A stretch of 64,000 nucleotides of DNA, taken from Aquiluna borgnonia (GTDB lineage Bacteria; Actinomycetota; Actinomycetes; Actinomycetales; Microbacteriaceae). Position numbers and translations under genes: made by a program. Shown in pieces: positions 7,575 to 16,661 of this stretch. Positions within the stretch are counted from its first letter, which is position 1; every line of letters starts with the position of its first letter. The stretch spans positions 372,001 to 436,000 of the forward strand of contig NZ_CP054056.1 in assembly GCF_013283855.1 (NCBI RefSeq). The letters are read 5' to 3'. A model generated the notes under the pieces. That model was not told where the DNA came from. It was given only the letters and a program-made list of their open reading frames with translations, and did no database searches.

Positions 7575-7961
7575 GTGAGTCTTGCAGCAAAAATGTACAT
7601 CCCGGGGGACATTCAGGTTCCTTGCGTCAACCTACCCACCGACATCGATCTCCAAGACATTCACCCCTGGGCAGCATCGGTTGAAACCGCCCGCCAAATG
7701 GTTCAAGACGGAAAATCCCCAGCCCTTTTTTACTTCGTGGAAAATAGCGCTCAGCTCGCTCGAAACGCCGAGGAACTGTTGAGCCTTTGGGAGAGCAAGG
7801 TCAATTTCTGGCTCTTCTACCCAAAAGCCCCACACCTTGGCACAGACCTATCTCGCGATAAAACTTGGCAGCAGCTGGGCAAGTTAGGACCCAAGGGAAC
7901 CCGCCAGGTTGGCATCGATGATCGCTGGAGCTGCCTCTATTACAAAAACAGCGGCAAGTAG
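7575..7961 (+). CDS. DUF3052-like protein
   Basis: A 128-aa cytoplasmic protein of unknown function. The C-terminal half fits the DUF3052 pattern: a hydrophobic strand PALFYFVE, a helix ending ELLSLWESK, then NFWLFYPKAPHLGTDLSRDKTWQ and a final RQVGIDDRWSCLYYK block, where TDLSRD and the IDD-x-WS ending are the recognisable parts. The start is GTG (7575); an ATG at 7593 is possible. Its stop codon abuts that of the convergent cysE gene with no gap. Confidence 0.6.
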   Translation: MSLAAKMYIPGDIQVPCVNLPTDIDLQDIHPWAASVETARQMVQDGKSPALFYFVENSAQLARNAEELLSLWESKVNFWLFYPKAPHLGTDLSRDKTWQQLGKLGPKGTRQVGIDDRWSCLYYKNSGK

Positions 7962-8492
7962 TTAGATTACGTAGAACTCATCGCCAATTAGATTTAGCAG
8001 CCTGGCATTGAAACCAACCGCAACGGTTCCGGCCGGCATGTTTTTCGTGACAACGGCATTTGCCCCAACCGCGCAGTCGTTGCCAATCACAATGTTTCCG
8101 ATCAGCTTTGAACCGGCCCCCAGCGTCACTCGGTCACCGACTGTTGGGTGGCGCTTGACCGGGTCAAGAGTCTTGCCCCCCAGGGTCACTCCGTGATACA
8201 TCAGGACATCATCGCCAATGATCGCGGTCTCTCCGATTACTACCCCGACACCGTGGTCGATAACGAACCTTCTGCCGATTACAGCACCGGGGTGGATTTC
8301 GATTGAGGTCCAGAACTTGGCCCAGTTGGAGAGCATTCTGCTGAGGATGCGAAACTTCCACTTCCAGAGCACATGAGCAACCCGGTAAATCCAAATGGCG
8401 TGCAGGCCGGGAGAGGTTAGGAAAAGCTCAAGTGCGGAGTTGGTGGCCGGATCGCGCTGCAGGCCAACCTTGATGTCTTCGATGATTCTCAC
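7962..8492 (-). CDS. cysE: Serine O-acetyltransferase
   Basis: Makes O-acetylserine from serine and acetyl-CoA, the first step of cysteine synthesis. The short (176 aa) SAT form is typical of actinobacteria: an alpha-helical N-terminus, then a left-handed beta-helix of hexapeptide repeats (IEIHPGAVIGRRFVIDHG, VVIGETAIIGDD) with the catalytic DHG and the HPTVGD turn. The short C-terminal tail ends in the I-type residue used to dock on CysK. The GTG start overlaps the cysK stop by 4 nt, so cysK and cysE are cotranslated. Confidence 0.95.
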   Translation of the reverse strand: MRIIEDIKVGLQRDPATNSALELFLTSPGLHAIWIYRVAHVLWKWKFRILSRMLSNWAKFWTSIEIHPGAVIGRRFVIDHGVGVVIGETAIIGDDVLMYHGVTLGGKTLDPVKRHPTVGDRVTLGAGSKLIGNIVIGNDCAVGANAVVTKNMPAGTVAVGFNARLLNLIGDEFYVI

Positions 8493-9439
8493 TGCTTAGC
8501 TTGAAATTCTTCTTGGATGTCGCGGTACAAAGTGGAGGAAACGTAACGCTCTCCGAAGGAGGGGATGATAACAACGATGTTCTTGCCTGCGAATTCTGGG
8601 CGGTGAGCAACCTCGCGAGCGGCCCAGATGGCCGCTCCGGAGGAGATGCCAGCCAGAATGCCGTCTTCGGCCGAGGCCCTGCGAGCAAACTCAAATGCCG
8701 AGGCGTTTGGAGCGCTCAGCACCTCGTTGTAAACCGAGGTGTCCAAAATTGAAGGAATGAAGTTTGGGCCGATTCCGGCAAGTGGGTGTCCGGCAGCCTG
8801 ACCGCCGGTCAGTAGCGGAGACGCCTCGGGCTGCACAGCAAAAACCTTGATGTCGGGGTTTAGTTCCCGAAGCCTGCGACCAGTTCCAGTAATGGTTCCG
8901 CCGGTGCCAGAGCCGGCAACCAAAGCGTCAACATTGCCGTCTAGATCGCGCCAAATTTCCTCGGCGGTGGTCTCACGGTGAATCTTTGGCCCTGCCGGAT
9001 TATCAAACTGGCGAACCAGCACCGCGCCTGGGATTTCCTTACCCAGCGCCTCAGCGCGGGCAACCGAGCCGGTCATTCCCTCGGTCGGTGGGGTAAGAAT
9101 TAGCTCAGCGCCGTAAGCGCGGATCAAGATTTTTCGCTCGAGAGACATCGACTCCGGCATGACGATGATGGTGCGGTAGCCTCTGGCAGCTCCAACCATG
9201 GCTAGACCAACTCCAGTGTTGCCACTGGTTGCCTCAATAATGGTGCCACCGGGTTTTAGCTCCCCGGAAGCCTCAGCCGCATCAACCATGGCAATGGCAA
9301 GTCTGTCCTTGACGCTGGAGGAGGGATTGTAGAACTCGAGTTTGGCAAAAACGTTTGCCGCCGCGCCATCTAGCACTTTGTTCAATCGCACCAGCGGTGT
9401 ATTTCCAAAGGCCTCAGTGATGTTGTTATAGACGCGCAT
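8489..9439 (-). CDS. cysK: Cysteine synthase (O-acetylserine sulfhydrylase)
   Basis: PLP enzyme that converts O-acetylserine and sulfide to cysteine. The PLP lysine is K44 in NPSSSVKDR, the phosphate-binding loop is ATSGNTGVGLA and GSGTGGTITG-type residues close the PLP phosphate site. I start at MRVYNNITEAFGNTPLV (316 aa), with GGAG 5 nt upstream; an in-frame extension 90 bp further upstream has no ribosome site and no family match. It overlaps cysE and is divergent from a lipoprotein gene across 128 bp. Confidence 0.95.
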   Translation of the reverse strand: MRVYNNITEAFGNTPLVRLNKVLDGAAANVFAKLEFYNPSSSVKDRLAIAMVDAAEASGELKPGGTIIEATSGNTGVGLAMVGAARGYRTIIVMPESMSLERKILIRAYGAELILTPPTEGMTGSVARAEALGKEIPGAVLVRQFDNPAGPKIHRETTAEEIWRDLDGNVDALVAGSGTGGTITGTGRRLRELNPDIKVFAVQPEASPLLTGGQAAGHPLAGIGPNFIPSILDTSVYNEVLSAPNASAFEFARRASAEDGILAGISSGAAIWAAREVAHRPEFAGKNIVVIIPSFGERYVSSTLYRDIQEEFQAKQ

Positions 9440-9567
9440 GTACTCTCCAGAATCCCTAAAACTACTGAAGTGTAACCCGATTGAATTCTGAATGTTCCCG
9501 CTGTTACTTTCGGTTACGCACAGCTTCAAGGATTCTTTCAGCTCGGCAGGTTAGCGTTGGCGACACT

Positions 9568-9933
9568 ATGAAATTTTTGAAACTCGTTTCCATTTCACTG
9601 CCGCTGGTTCTGCTGACAGGCTGCAGCACCGGAGATCTGGTCTCAGCTGCTGCCGATGCGGCGGCTTGTAGGGCAGCCGAATCAACAATTGCCGCTGCAG
9701 CCCAAGCCTATGAGCAGGGGCTCATTGACTCTGGAATTCTCGACCAACTAAACGCCTTGATCGGAGATTCGGTTCAGGGGGTGCTCTCCTCTGGCCTGGC
9801 CCAGGATCTGGGAGATTTGCTGGTTGCCCTGGGTGAAACTGACTCAGCACAAAGTTCAAAAGACAAAGTGGCCCAGTTGTCAGCATCGATCGCAACGCGC
9901 TGTGAAGCGGTTGGAGTTACCTTCTCCAACTAG
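9568..9933 (+). CDS. Small putative lipoprotein
   Basis: A 121-aa protein with a lipoprotein signal peptide: MKFLKLV start, hydrophobic core and lipobox LLTGC with the modified cysteine at residue 19. The mature part is helical and Ala/Ser-rich, with paired cysteines (CRAAES near the N-terminus and TRCEAVG near the C-terminus) that could form a disulfide outside the cell. I do not recognise a family. Start chosen from the signal peptide; no clear ribosome binding site is seen. glpX starts 26 bp after its stop. Confidence 0.7.
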   Translation: MKFLKLVSISLPLVLLTGCSTGDLVSAAADAAACRAAESTIAAAAQAYEQGLIDSGILDQLNALIGDSVQGVLSSGLAQDLGDLLVALGETDSAQSSKDKVAQLSASIATRCEAVGVTFSN

Positions 9934-9944
9934 CTGGTTTTGCC

Positions 9945-9953
9945 TGCTATCTT
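9945..9953 (+). promoter_or_regulatory. Candidate extended -10 promoter of glpX
   Basis: TGC followed by TATCTT (9948-9953) forms an extended -10 element ending 6 nt before the glpX ATG. No good ribosome binding site lies in between, so the mRNA may be leaderless. Confidence 0.4.
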
Positions 9954-9959
9954 CAGGGC

Positions 9960-10940
9960 ATGAGCCCAGAATTCCAGCCTGAACTTCACCCGGATCGCAA
10001 CCTCGCCATGGAGCTGGTGCGAGCAACCGAAGCCGCCGCCATCAGGGCTTTTCCATTTATCGGCAAGGGCGACAAAAATGCCTCGGACGGGGCAGCCGTC
10101 GATGCCATGCGAGCCTTTTTAGGAACAGTGAACTTTGAGGGTTTAGTCGTCATTGGTGAGGGTGAAAAAGACGAGGCACCGATGCTCTTCAACGGTGAGG
10201 TGGTTGGAAATGGCAACGGACCAAAAGTAGATATTGCGGTTGACCCAATCGACGGCACCTCGCTCACCGCCGCCGGAAGGCTAAACGCAATTTCCGTGAT
10301 CGCTGCGGCTGACCGCGGCTCCATGCTCGATGCCTCTTCGGTCTTCAAAATGGACAAGTTTGTGACCGGAGCTCCCGGGGTCGGGGTTTGCGATATTCGA
10401 ATGTCCATTCGGGAAAATCTCATCGAGTATTCAAAGAGTGCCGGCAAACCGGTGGATGAAATTCTGGTTGCCATTTTGGATCGCGAATACAACCAGGATG
10501 CGATTGACCAGGTCAGAAGCGCCGGAGCAGCAACTCGCCTGCTGCGAGACGGGGATGTTGCAGGCGGCATTCAGGCTGCTCGCGCGGACTCTCGAATCGA
10601 CATGTGCATCGGAGTTGGAGGTTCACCCGAGGGAATTGTTACCGCCTGCGGCGTTAAGGCGCTCGGTGGACATATTCAGGGCATCCTGGCACCTCGCGAG
10701 GACTTCGAGCGAGAGCGCGGCACCGCGGCTGGACTCAAATTCAACTACGTCTACGAGATGAACGAAATGGTTGCCTCGGATAACACTTTCTTTGTTGCTA
10801 CCGGCGTCACCGACGGCCCACTTGTTGCGGGAGTGCGAAAGCGTGGCGAGATCATCTACACCGAATCAATCGTGATTCGCGGTTTGAGCGGCACCGTTAG
10901 GAAAGTATTCGCCGAATATCAAGCCTCGCGCTGGATCTAG
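9960..10940 (+). CDS. glpX: Fructose-1,6-bisphosphatase, class II
   Basis: GlpX is the usual gluconeogenic fructose-1,6-bisphosphatase of actinobacteria. The lithium-sensitive phosphatase fold is shown by VIGEGEKDEAP (64-74) and DPIDGTSLTAAG (95-106), which bind the metals, and by the GVGGSPEGIVTACGVKALGG segment that binds substrate. The length of 326 aa is normal. Its stop codon overlaps that of the convergent MFS gene in a shared CTAG. It opposes the pfkB/fba glycolytic pair in metabolism, but is not linked to it genetically. Confidence 0.95.
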   Translation: MSPEFQPELHPDRNLAMELVRATEAAAIRAFPFIGKGDKNASDGAAVDAMRAFLGTVNFEGLVVIGEGEKDEAPMLFNGEVVGNGNGPKVDIAVDPIDGTSLTAAGRLNAISVIAAADRGSMLDASSVFKMDKFVTGAPGVGVCDIRMSIRENLIEYSKSAGKPVDEILVAILDREYNQDAIDQVRSAGAATRLLRDGDVAGGIQAARADSRIDMCIGVGGSPEGIVTACGVKALGGHIQGILAPREDFERERGTAAGLKFNYVYEMNEMVASDNTFFVATGVTDGPLVAGVRKRGEIIYTESIVIRGLSGTVRKVFAEYQASRWI

Positions 10941-12121
10941 CGGACCAGCTCGTCGTCAATAATTTTGCCCCTGCCGATTTGCAGGGCGACAAAAATTGAA
11001 ATCAAGCAGAAGATCAACATCAGCCAGATGGCTGCTTCCCAGCCGCCCGTTAGCTCGCGCAGGATGCCGATTGTGAAGACCGCAATCGTTGCGGTGCTGT
11101 AGCTTGCGCCCTGCCCAAATGCACTAACAGCTAACACGGTTGAGCGCTCCCGGGATCTGAGATTAAACATGGTCAGTGCCAGCGGGAACATGGTTGGTCC
11201 AAACCCAAGCGCTATCACCCAGAACCAGGTCAGACCCTGATCGCCAAAAAGCAGTCCTAGGGTTCCGGTAAGACCTGCAACCAGCGAGAACCACACAATC
11301 CACTGCTGCGAGGCCGGGTAACGATTCGCGAGCAGTGGAACAATAAGGGAGCTAGGCAGACCCATCAGGGCAAACAGGCTCAGCAGTGCTCCCGAGGCAA
11401 TCACGCTCTGGTTGCTGTGTTCGGAGAGTAAGAGCGGCAACCAGGCGAATGACACGTAGCCAAAGACCGAGGTGACCGCCTGCATGCCCGCGATCGCCAG
11501 CGCCGTGGGGGAGCGCCAAATCGCTTTTTGACTGCTATCGGATTCGGGCTTCACCTCAGGTCTGGAATTGCCCAGCAGGAAACCAAGTGGCAGCAGGGTC
11601 AGCGAAGCCAAAATCGCCCACTGCCCTAGCGAGAACCGCCAGCTCGAAATTTCGGCAACTGGCACAGCAAAAAACGAACCCATGGTCGCGGAAATCGCGG
11701 TGAGTGTGATGTAAAAACTAGAAATGATTCCAACCTGGGTTGGAAAGTACTTGCGAACCAAAACTGGAAGCAGCACGTTGCCGATGCCCATTCCCAAAAG
11801 ACTCAAGAGGCTGCCGGCAAATAAAGCCGTCGCATCCCAGGCGAATGCCCGAATCAGATGCCCGAGGATAATCATGACAACGGTAACCAGCAGGGTCTTT
11901 TCAACCCCGAGTTTCCTCGCTGGGCGATAGCTCAGGGAGCTGGCGAGAGCGAATGCCAGCGGCGCTGCGATACCCATGAGGCCAATTGTCACGATCGGCA
12001 GCGAGATGTTCTGCTGGATGTAACTAACCACCGGGCTAATGGAACTAACCGCCGTCCGCAGGTTGATGGCCAAGAGCGCTACCGCTGCCAGCGCCCACCA
12101 GCGTTTGGCGGTGGTGATCAT
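10937..12121 (-). CDS. MFS transporter of the CynX/NimT type
   Basis: A 394-aa major facilitator with about 12 membrane helices. The N-terminal NLRTAVSSISPVV segment, in which an Arg follows a conserved Asn-Leu in helix 1, and the PTQVG and FGPTMFPLALTMFNLRSR blocks are typical of the CynX/NimT (cyanate and 2-nitroimidazole) subfamily. The real substrate is unknown. It starts within the hisN stop (ATGA), so it is the last gene of the aroA-rsgA-hisN transcript, and overlaps glpX by 4 nt at its end. Confidence 0.8.
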   Translation of the reverse strand: MITTAKRWWALAAVALLAINLRTAVSSISPVVSYIQQNISLPIVTIGLMGIAAPLAFALASSLSYRPARKLGVEKTLLVTVVMIILGHLIRAFAWDATALFAGSLLSLLGMGIGNVLLPVLVRKYFPTQVGIISSFYITLTAISATMGSFFAVPVAEISSWRFSLGQWAILASLTLLPLGFLLGNSRPEVKPESDSSQKAIWRSPTALAIAGMQAVTSVFGYVSFAWLPLLLSEHSNQSVIASGALLSLFALMGLPSSLIVPLLANRYPASQQWIVWFSLVAGLTGTLGLLFGDQGLTWFWVIALGFGPTMFPLALTMFNLRSRERSTVLAVSAFGQGASYSTATIAVFTIGILRELTGGWEAAIWLMLIFCLISIFVALQIGRGKIIDDELVR

Positions 12122-12888
12122 GCGAGGGCTTTTTGAAAACTTGCGTGAGTGAGCGAATTGGTTGCCAGGACTGATGAACTTTGCTCGCTGAGTTCTCCGG
12201 CCAAATCGGTAAGCCGGCCGCCAGCCTCCTCGACAATTGGGACAAGGGCTGCGATGTCGTAAATCTTGAGATCGTGCTCTGCCACCATCTCCAAGCTGCC
12301 CTCGGCAAGCAGCATGTAGCTGTAGAAATCGCCGTAGGCGCGGGTGCGCCAGACCTTGCGACTGAGCTCAATCAGCTGAGGCAATTTGCCACTTAGATCC
12401 CAAAGCTGGAGGTTGTTGTAAGAGATTGAGCAGTGCTCCAGATCTGCGATGGCAGAGGTTTGCAGGATGCGAACTGAACCGTCGATGTCCTTGGTGAAAG
12501 CACCGTTTCCCCGCATCGCCCACCAGCGTCTACCCATCGCCGGTGCCGAAACTACCGATGCGATTATTACCCCGTTGACTCGAAGCGCTATCAGGGTTGC
12601 CCAGATCGGAACCCCGCGCAGGTAGTTAGCGGTTCCGTCAATTGGATCGATAATCCAGTTCCTGGATCCGTCACCGGTGTTCTCAAACTCTTCTCCGATG
12701 ATTGAGTCATCCGGACGATAGCTTGCCAATACCTCGCGAAGCTTTTGCTCAACAGCGCGATCCGCGTCTGTGACCGGAGACCTATCCGGTTTTGATTCGA
12801 CATGTAGGTCCAGTGCTCTAAATCTGCTGAGGGAAATCTCATCCGCCACATCGGCCAGCTTCAGGGCCAGATCCAAATCGCTAATCAT
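12118..12888 (-). CDS. hisN: Histidinol-phosphatase, inositol monophosphatase type
   Basis: A 256-aa member of the inositol monophosphatase superfamily. Metal ligands are visible in IIGEEFENTG (E66/E67) and DPIDGTANYLRG (D81, D84), with a further Asp in KIYDIAALVPIVEEAGG. In actinobacteria the homologue beside rsgA and aroA is HisN, the histidinol-phosphate phosphatase of histidine synthesis; the assignment rests on this conserved neighbourhood and could also be another small-molecule phosphatase. Starts 5 bp after rsgA and overlaps the following MFS gene by ATGA. Confidence 0.85.
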   Translation of the reverse strand: MISDLDLALKLADVADEISLSRFRALDLHVESKPDRSPVTDADRAVEQKLREVLASYRPDDSIIGEEFENTGDGSRNWIIDPIDGTANYLRGVPIWATLIALRVNGVIIASVVSAPAMGRRWWAMRGNGAFTKDIDGSVRILQTSAIADLEHCSISYNNLQLWDLSGKLPQLIELSRKVWRTRAYGDFYSYMLLAEGSLEMVAEHDLKIYDIAALVPIVEEAGGRLTDLAGELSEQSSSVLATNSLTHASFQKALA

Positions 12889-12893
12889 CAGAC

Positions 12894-13901
12894 CTAATCT
12901 ACCGAGCTGATGGCCCCTACAAGCCTGCGGAAGGAGTCAAGTCGCTGGGCGGAGAGCTCGCCGCGCTGCAGCTGGGCATCCAATTCGCAGTCCGGAGCGC
13001 TCTCGAGGTGAGAGCAGTCCCTGGGGCAACTCTTAGCTCCCTCTGCCAAATCAGCAAACCCCTTCAGGATTCCCTGCGAGTTGATGCCCGCCAAACCAAA
13101 GGTCCGAACTCCCGGGGTGTCGATGATCCAACCCCCGGCAGCCGGAATGGCTTTTGCCGAGCTCGAGGTGTGCTTGCCCTTCCCGGTCACCTCGTTAACG
13201 CTTCCGGTGGCGCGCTCGTAATTTGGTGCGAGCAGGTTGATGAGTGAGGTTTTGCCTACGCCCGAGTGGCCAACAAATACTGATTTATGACCCTCTAGCC
13301 AAGTAATCAACTGCTCCAGCTTTGGATTTTCGCTGGAGTGCTTAAAAATCCTCAGGTCAAAACCCTCAAAAGCCTTTAGAAAATCTCCCGGGTCTGCCAA
13401 GTCGCACTTGGTCATCACCAAAATTGGCTTAAGGCCTGCGTTGAAGGCAGCCACCAGGTATCTATCCACCAGCCTTGGCCTTGGCTCAGGGTTGGCAGCG
13501 GCCATCACAATCACGAGCTGATCGGCATTAGCGACAATGGTCTGGTCTGCGCTGTCAGATTCGTCTGAGCTTCTAGTCAGCTCTGAGCTGCGCGGTTCAA
13601 TTTTCACAATGCGAGCCAGGGTGCCCTTTTCGGCGGTAACCACCCCGTCAAGCCTTACCTGATCGCAGGTGACGCAGCCCTGGCGGCGAAGCTCTTTGGC
13701 GAGGGTGGCAGTAACGGTTTGCCCGTTTTCCATCAGTACCTGGTAGCGAGCCAGGTGAACCTCGGTGACCATCCCCAGCGGAGCGTCATCAAAATTAGGT
13801 CGGCGTTTGGTTCTGGGTTTAGAACCCTTGGGGTTTGGTCTAATCCGGACATCATCCTCGTCCAGATCGAAGGAGTTATTTGGCTCGTAAAGCCAGCTCA
13901 C
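12894..13901 (-). CDS. rsgA: Ribosome small-subunit-dependent GTPase A
   Basis: RsgA is a circularly permuted GTPase that helps the late maturation of the 30S subunit. Order of parts: N-terminal OB-fold (about 40-110), then G4 (MTKCDLAD), G1 P-loop GHSGVGKTSLINLL and G3 DTPGVR, the permuted order that defines the family, then a C-terminal zinc knuckle (CPRDCSHLESAPDC). Length 335 aa. It overlaps the aroA stop by 4 nt and is followed by hisN, the standard actinobacterial order. Confidence 0.95.
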   Translation of the reverse strand: MSWLYEPNNSFDLDEDDVRIRPNPKGSKPRTKRRPNFDDAPLGMVTEVHLARYQVLMENGQTVTATLAKELRRQGCVTCDQVRLDGVVTAEKGTLARIVKIEPRSSELTRSSDESDSADQTIVANADQLVIVMAAANPEPRPRLVDRYLVAAFNAGLKPILVMTKCDLADPGDFLKAFEGFDLRIFKHSSENPKLEQLITWLEGHKSVFVGHSGVGKTSLINLLAPNYERATGSVNEVTGKGKHTSSSAKAIPAAGGWIIDTPGVRTFGLAGINSQGILKGFADLAEGAKSCPRDCSHLESAPDCELDAQLQRGELSAQRLDSFRRLVGAISSVD

Positions 13902-15172
13902 TTGCTCTCCAGCATCTTTTCCCAGAGCGTTACAAACTCAGGCATGGTTTTAGCCGTGGTGGCAATGTTCTCCACCTGAACCCCGGGGATCTTCAGTCCG
14001 ATAATCGCTCCCGCAGTTGCCATGCGGTGATCCTCGTAGCTAAGCCACTGGCCCCCGTGAAGCTCTGCGGGCTCAATTGCAAGCCCGTCCGCTAACTCAG
14101 TTACTGAACCGCCTAGGCGGTTTATCTCAGTGCTCAGTGCCGTCAGGCGGTCGGTTTCGTGACCTCGGAGGTGAGCGATCCCGGTGATCCTCGAGGGGGA
14201 ATCTCCTAGAGCAGCCAAGGCGGCGATGACTGGCGCCAACTCCCCACCGATAGATAGGTCAATGTCGATTCCACGGATTATCCCTGAACCCTCAACAACC
14301 AAGGCCCCAGAGCTGTTTTGAACCCTGGCGCCCATCATGGGCAGGATTCGCTCGAATTCAGCCCCCACCTGAGTGGTTTCAGATGGCCAGTTCGGAATGG
14401 CCACCCGGCCACCTGCCACCATGGCCGCAGCCAAAAATGGTCCGGCGTTTGAAAGATCGGGTTCTATGACTTTGGTGCCGCCGGAGACTGCCCCAGGCTC
14501 CACCCGCCAGCTGCGCTCGCTTAGGGCGAAGGCCCTAACGCCTCGCTGCCTAAGGGCTTCCAAAGTCATTTCAATGTGTGGGAGTGAAGGTAGCTCTTGC
14601 CCACTGTGAGTGAGGGTTAGCCCGGATTCAAACTTGGCGGCAACCAGCAGCAGGCCCGAGACAAACTGTGAGGAGGCTGAGGCGTCAATTTCCAAATCGC
14701 CACCGGCTACTGACCCGCTGGCGTGGACGGTAAACGGAAGGCCCATCGTCTCACTGCTCACCTCAATGCCGAGGGCGCGGAGCGACTCAATTGTGGTGTG
14801 CATCGGCCGACGCCTGGCTCCGGCATCGCCATCAAAAAAGATGTCACCTTTTGCCAACCCACTCAGCGGTGGAACAAAGCGCATAACGGTTCCAGCAAGC
14901 CCGCAGTCAATGGTCGCCGGCCCGCTGAGTTCCACCGGGGTCACCAGCAAATTTTCGCCCTGCCATTCAAAACCGATACCGAGCGAGCGCAGCGCCTGGA
15001 TCATTAGTTCTGAGTCCCTAGAGCGAAGCGGAGCAACCAGCAGGGTCGGTTCGCTAGCAATCGCACTTAGTACAAGTTCGCGATTGGTTAGAGATTTTGA
15101 CCCTGGTAGGTTCACGACGGCGTCTAGCGCTTGCGCCACAGGCGCTGGCCAAAACGGGTGTGAGGAAGTCAT
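13898..15172 (-). CDS. aroA: 3-phosphoshikimate 1-carboxyvinyltransferase (EPSP synthase)
   Basis: Joins PEP and shikimate 3-phosphate in aromatic amino acid synthesis. Signature blocks are LPGSKSLTNRELVL near the N-terminus, GLAGTVMRFVPP (in place of the more common GNAGTxMR) and EDHRMATAGAI near the C-terminus. I start at ATG 15170-15172 (GAGG lies 3 nt upstream); a TTG three codons earlier is possible. It is the first gene of a four-gene transcript with rsgA, hisN and an MFS gene, divergent from sigR across about 70 bp. Confidence 0.93.
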   Translation of the reverse strand: MTSSHPFWPAPVAQALDAVVNLPGSKSLTNRELVLSAIASEPTLLVAPLRSRDSELMIQALRSLGIGFEWQGENLLVTPVELSGPATIDCGLAGTVMRFVPPLSGLAKGDIFFDGDAGARRRPMHTTIESLRALGIEVSSETMGLPFTVHASGSVAGGDLEIDASASSQFVSGLLLVAAKFESGLTLTHSGQELPSLPHIEMTLEALRQRGVRAFALSERSWRVEPGAVSGGTKVIEPDLSNAGPFLAAAMVAGGRVAIPNWPSETTQVGAEFERILPMMGARVQNSSGALVVEGSGIIRGIDIDLSIGGELAPVIAALAALGDSPSRITGIAHLRGHETDRLTALSTEINRLGGSVTELADGLAIEPAELHGGQWLSYEDHRMATAGAIIGLKIPGVQVENIATTAKTMPEFVTLWEKMLESK

Positions 15173-15230
15173 TAGCCTCAAAGATACCCAAAGATAATTT
15201 AAAAGGGTGCGACTGCAGAAACAATGTGGC

Positions 15231-15236
15231 TACACT
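15231..15236 (+). promoter_or_regulatory. Candidate -10 of sigR
   Basis: TACACT lies 8 nt before the ATG at 15245. If used, the mRNA would start at or just before that codon, which would exclude the ATG at 15224 and give the shorter SigR form. I do not see a GGAAT...GTT SigR-type autoregulatory promoter in the 70-bp gap. Confidence 0.35.
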
Positions 15237-15244
15237 CAGAACTG

Positions 15245-15829
15245 ATGCCTGACAAAAAATCAGAGAAGCTCATCTCTTTTGAGCGCGAAGCGTTACCCCT
15301 AATGCCTCAGCTTTACGGCGCAGCGTTGCGTTGGACCAGAAACCCCTCCGATGCCGAAGATTTAGTGCAGGAAACTTTTGCCAAAGCTTTTGCGGCCTGG
15401 GGAAAATTTGAACAGGGCACCAACCTAAAAGCCTGGCTGTTCCGAATCATGACCAACACCCACATCAACCTCTACAACAAGCGTGCCAAGGATCAAGCCA
15501 AGACTGCGCTTGATGACCTAGAGGATTGGCAAATTGGCATGGGGGAGTCAGTGACCTCCACCAGCACCCGCAGTGCGGAGTCGGTCGCCATCGATAATGT
15601 GCCGTCAACGGTAATTCGCGACGCTCTGGATCAGATTCCGCAGGAGTTTCGCATGGTCGTCTACTATGCCGTAGTTGAAGGTCTTCCCTACGCAGAAATT
15701 GCCGAAGTTATGGACACCCCGGTGGGCACCGTAATGTCGCGATTACATCGCGGGAAGAAAATGCTGAAAACATTGTTATCTGATTACGCTATCCAGGAAG
15801 GATACCGAGTCGATAAGGAGGAAAAGTGA
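15245..15829 (+). CDS. sigR: ECF sigma factor, SigR/SigH type (redox stress)
   Basis: A group 4 sigma factor that directs the thiol-oxidative stress response in actinobacteria. Region 2 contains [30 protein letters not shown] and [14 protein letters not shown]-type residues (shown here as separate blocks [13 protein letters not shown] and LKAWLFRI); region 4 is [11 protein letters not shown] with the helix-turn-helix [23 protein letters not shown] start at ATG 15245 (194 aa) on promoter grounds; ATG 15224 would add seven residues. The next gene encodes its zinc anti-sigma factor and overlaps by GTGA. Confidence 0.92.
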   Translation: MPDKKSEKLISFEREALPLMPQLYGAALRWTRNPSDAEDLVQETFAKAFAAWGKFEQGTNLKAWLFRIMTNTHINLYNKRAKDQAKTALDDLEDWQIGMGESVTSTSTRSAESVAIDNVPSTVIRDALDQIPQEFRMVVYYAVVEGLPYAEIAEVMDTPVGTVMSRLHRGKKMLKTLLSDYAIQEGYRVDKEEK

Positions 15830-16068
15830 AGCCAGTTGATTGCGAAGAAGTAAAGCGCAGCGTTCACGAGTACCTACACGCCGAGATCCAAACCGAAGAG
15901 AATGAAGCAATTACCGCCCACCTGGCTAATTGCGACTCTTGTGAAGAGCACTACGACATTGAGATTGTTTTCAACCAGGTAATTCAGCGTTCTTGCGATG
16001 AGGCCCCTGCTGCCGAGCTTGCTCAGCGAGTCATGGAGCGCCTAAAGGAAATCCAAGACCACAACTAA
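15826..16068 (+). CDS. rsrA: RsrA-like zinc-binding anti-sigma factor
   Basis: An 80-aa ZAS-family anti-sigma factor. The H-x3-C-x2-C motif is present as [11 protein letters not shown], with an additional Cys near the N-terminus (VDCEEVK) and one later (RSCDEA). In the RsrA/RshA family, disulfide stress expels zinc and frees SigR. The gene begins with GTG inside the sigR stop, giving balanced synthesis of the pair. Its stop shares a CTAA with the convergent SGNH hydrolase gene. Confidence 0.9.
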   Translation: MKPVDCEEVKRSVHEYLHAEIQTEENEAITAHLANCDSCEEHYDIEIVFNQVIQRSCDEAPAAELAQRVMERLKEIQDHN

Positions 16069-16661
16069 CCCTGGGTTTCGGTAAGTCCTAACCACTCAAA
16101 CCATCCTCGGTTTAGAACCAGCCAAGCAACCAATCCGTAACCAACCTGACCGGGCAATCCCCTCGGGTGAGCGGCGGTCTCCTGCTGCCAGCCCTCGTGT
16201 TCACGAAGCGGCTTGAAGCAGTCGACGTATTGAATCTGACGGCGTCTTACAACGTCCTCAAAGCCATTGGAGAGGTGCTCAATCTCAAAGTCAAGCTGGG
16301 CATCTCCGGTTGGGGTTGGCCCAACAACAAATACCTTTACGCCCTCCCGCAGCGCATCATCCAGCAGCGATGCCAGGTTTAGACGAGAGCGAGAGATTGT
16401 GACTCCGGCCTTCACGTCGGCAGCACCCAGCGCCAAAACGAGGTAGTTTTCGGTCTCGGGGGTGAAGCGAATCATGGCCTCCCGGCGCCAACGCTCCAGC
16501 AGGCTGGATGTGGTTTCACCGACCATGGCCAGCGGGAAAAATGCCACGTCCTCGCCCTGCGGAAGCCGGGCCTGGACTCGGCCCAACCAACCTAATCCTT
16601 TGGGGTCGCCAGACGCGGTGAGGAGTTCGTCACCGAGAATTACCACCCTGAGCGATCGCAT
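16065..16661 (-). CDS. SGNH/GDSL-type hydrolase
   Basis: A 198-aa SGNH-fold esterase or lipase-like protein. Block I is VVILGDELLTASG, where the nucleophile position reads GDEL rather than GDSL, which would replace the catalytic Ser with Glu. Block III is LALGAADVKAG and the C-terminal HPRGLPGQVGY carries the His. The missing Ser raises the possibility that it is not an active hydrolase. No signal peptide is visible. Translationally coupled to kgd (TGATG). Confidence 0.7.
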   Translation of the reverse strand: MRSLRVVILGDELLTASGDPKGLGWLGRVQARLPQGEDVAFFPLAMVGETTSSLLERWRREAMIRFTPETENYLVLALGAADVKAGVTISRSRLNLASLLDDALREGVKVFVVGPTPTGDAQLDFEIEHLSNGFEDVVRRRQIQYVDCFKPLREHEGWQQETAAHPRGLPGQVGYGLVAWLVLNRGWFEWLGLTETQG

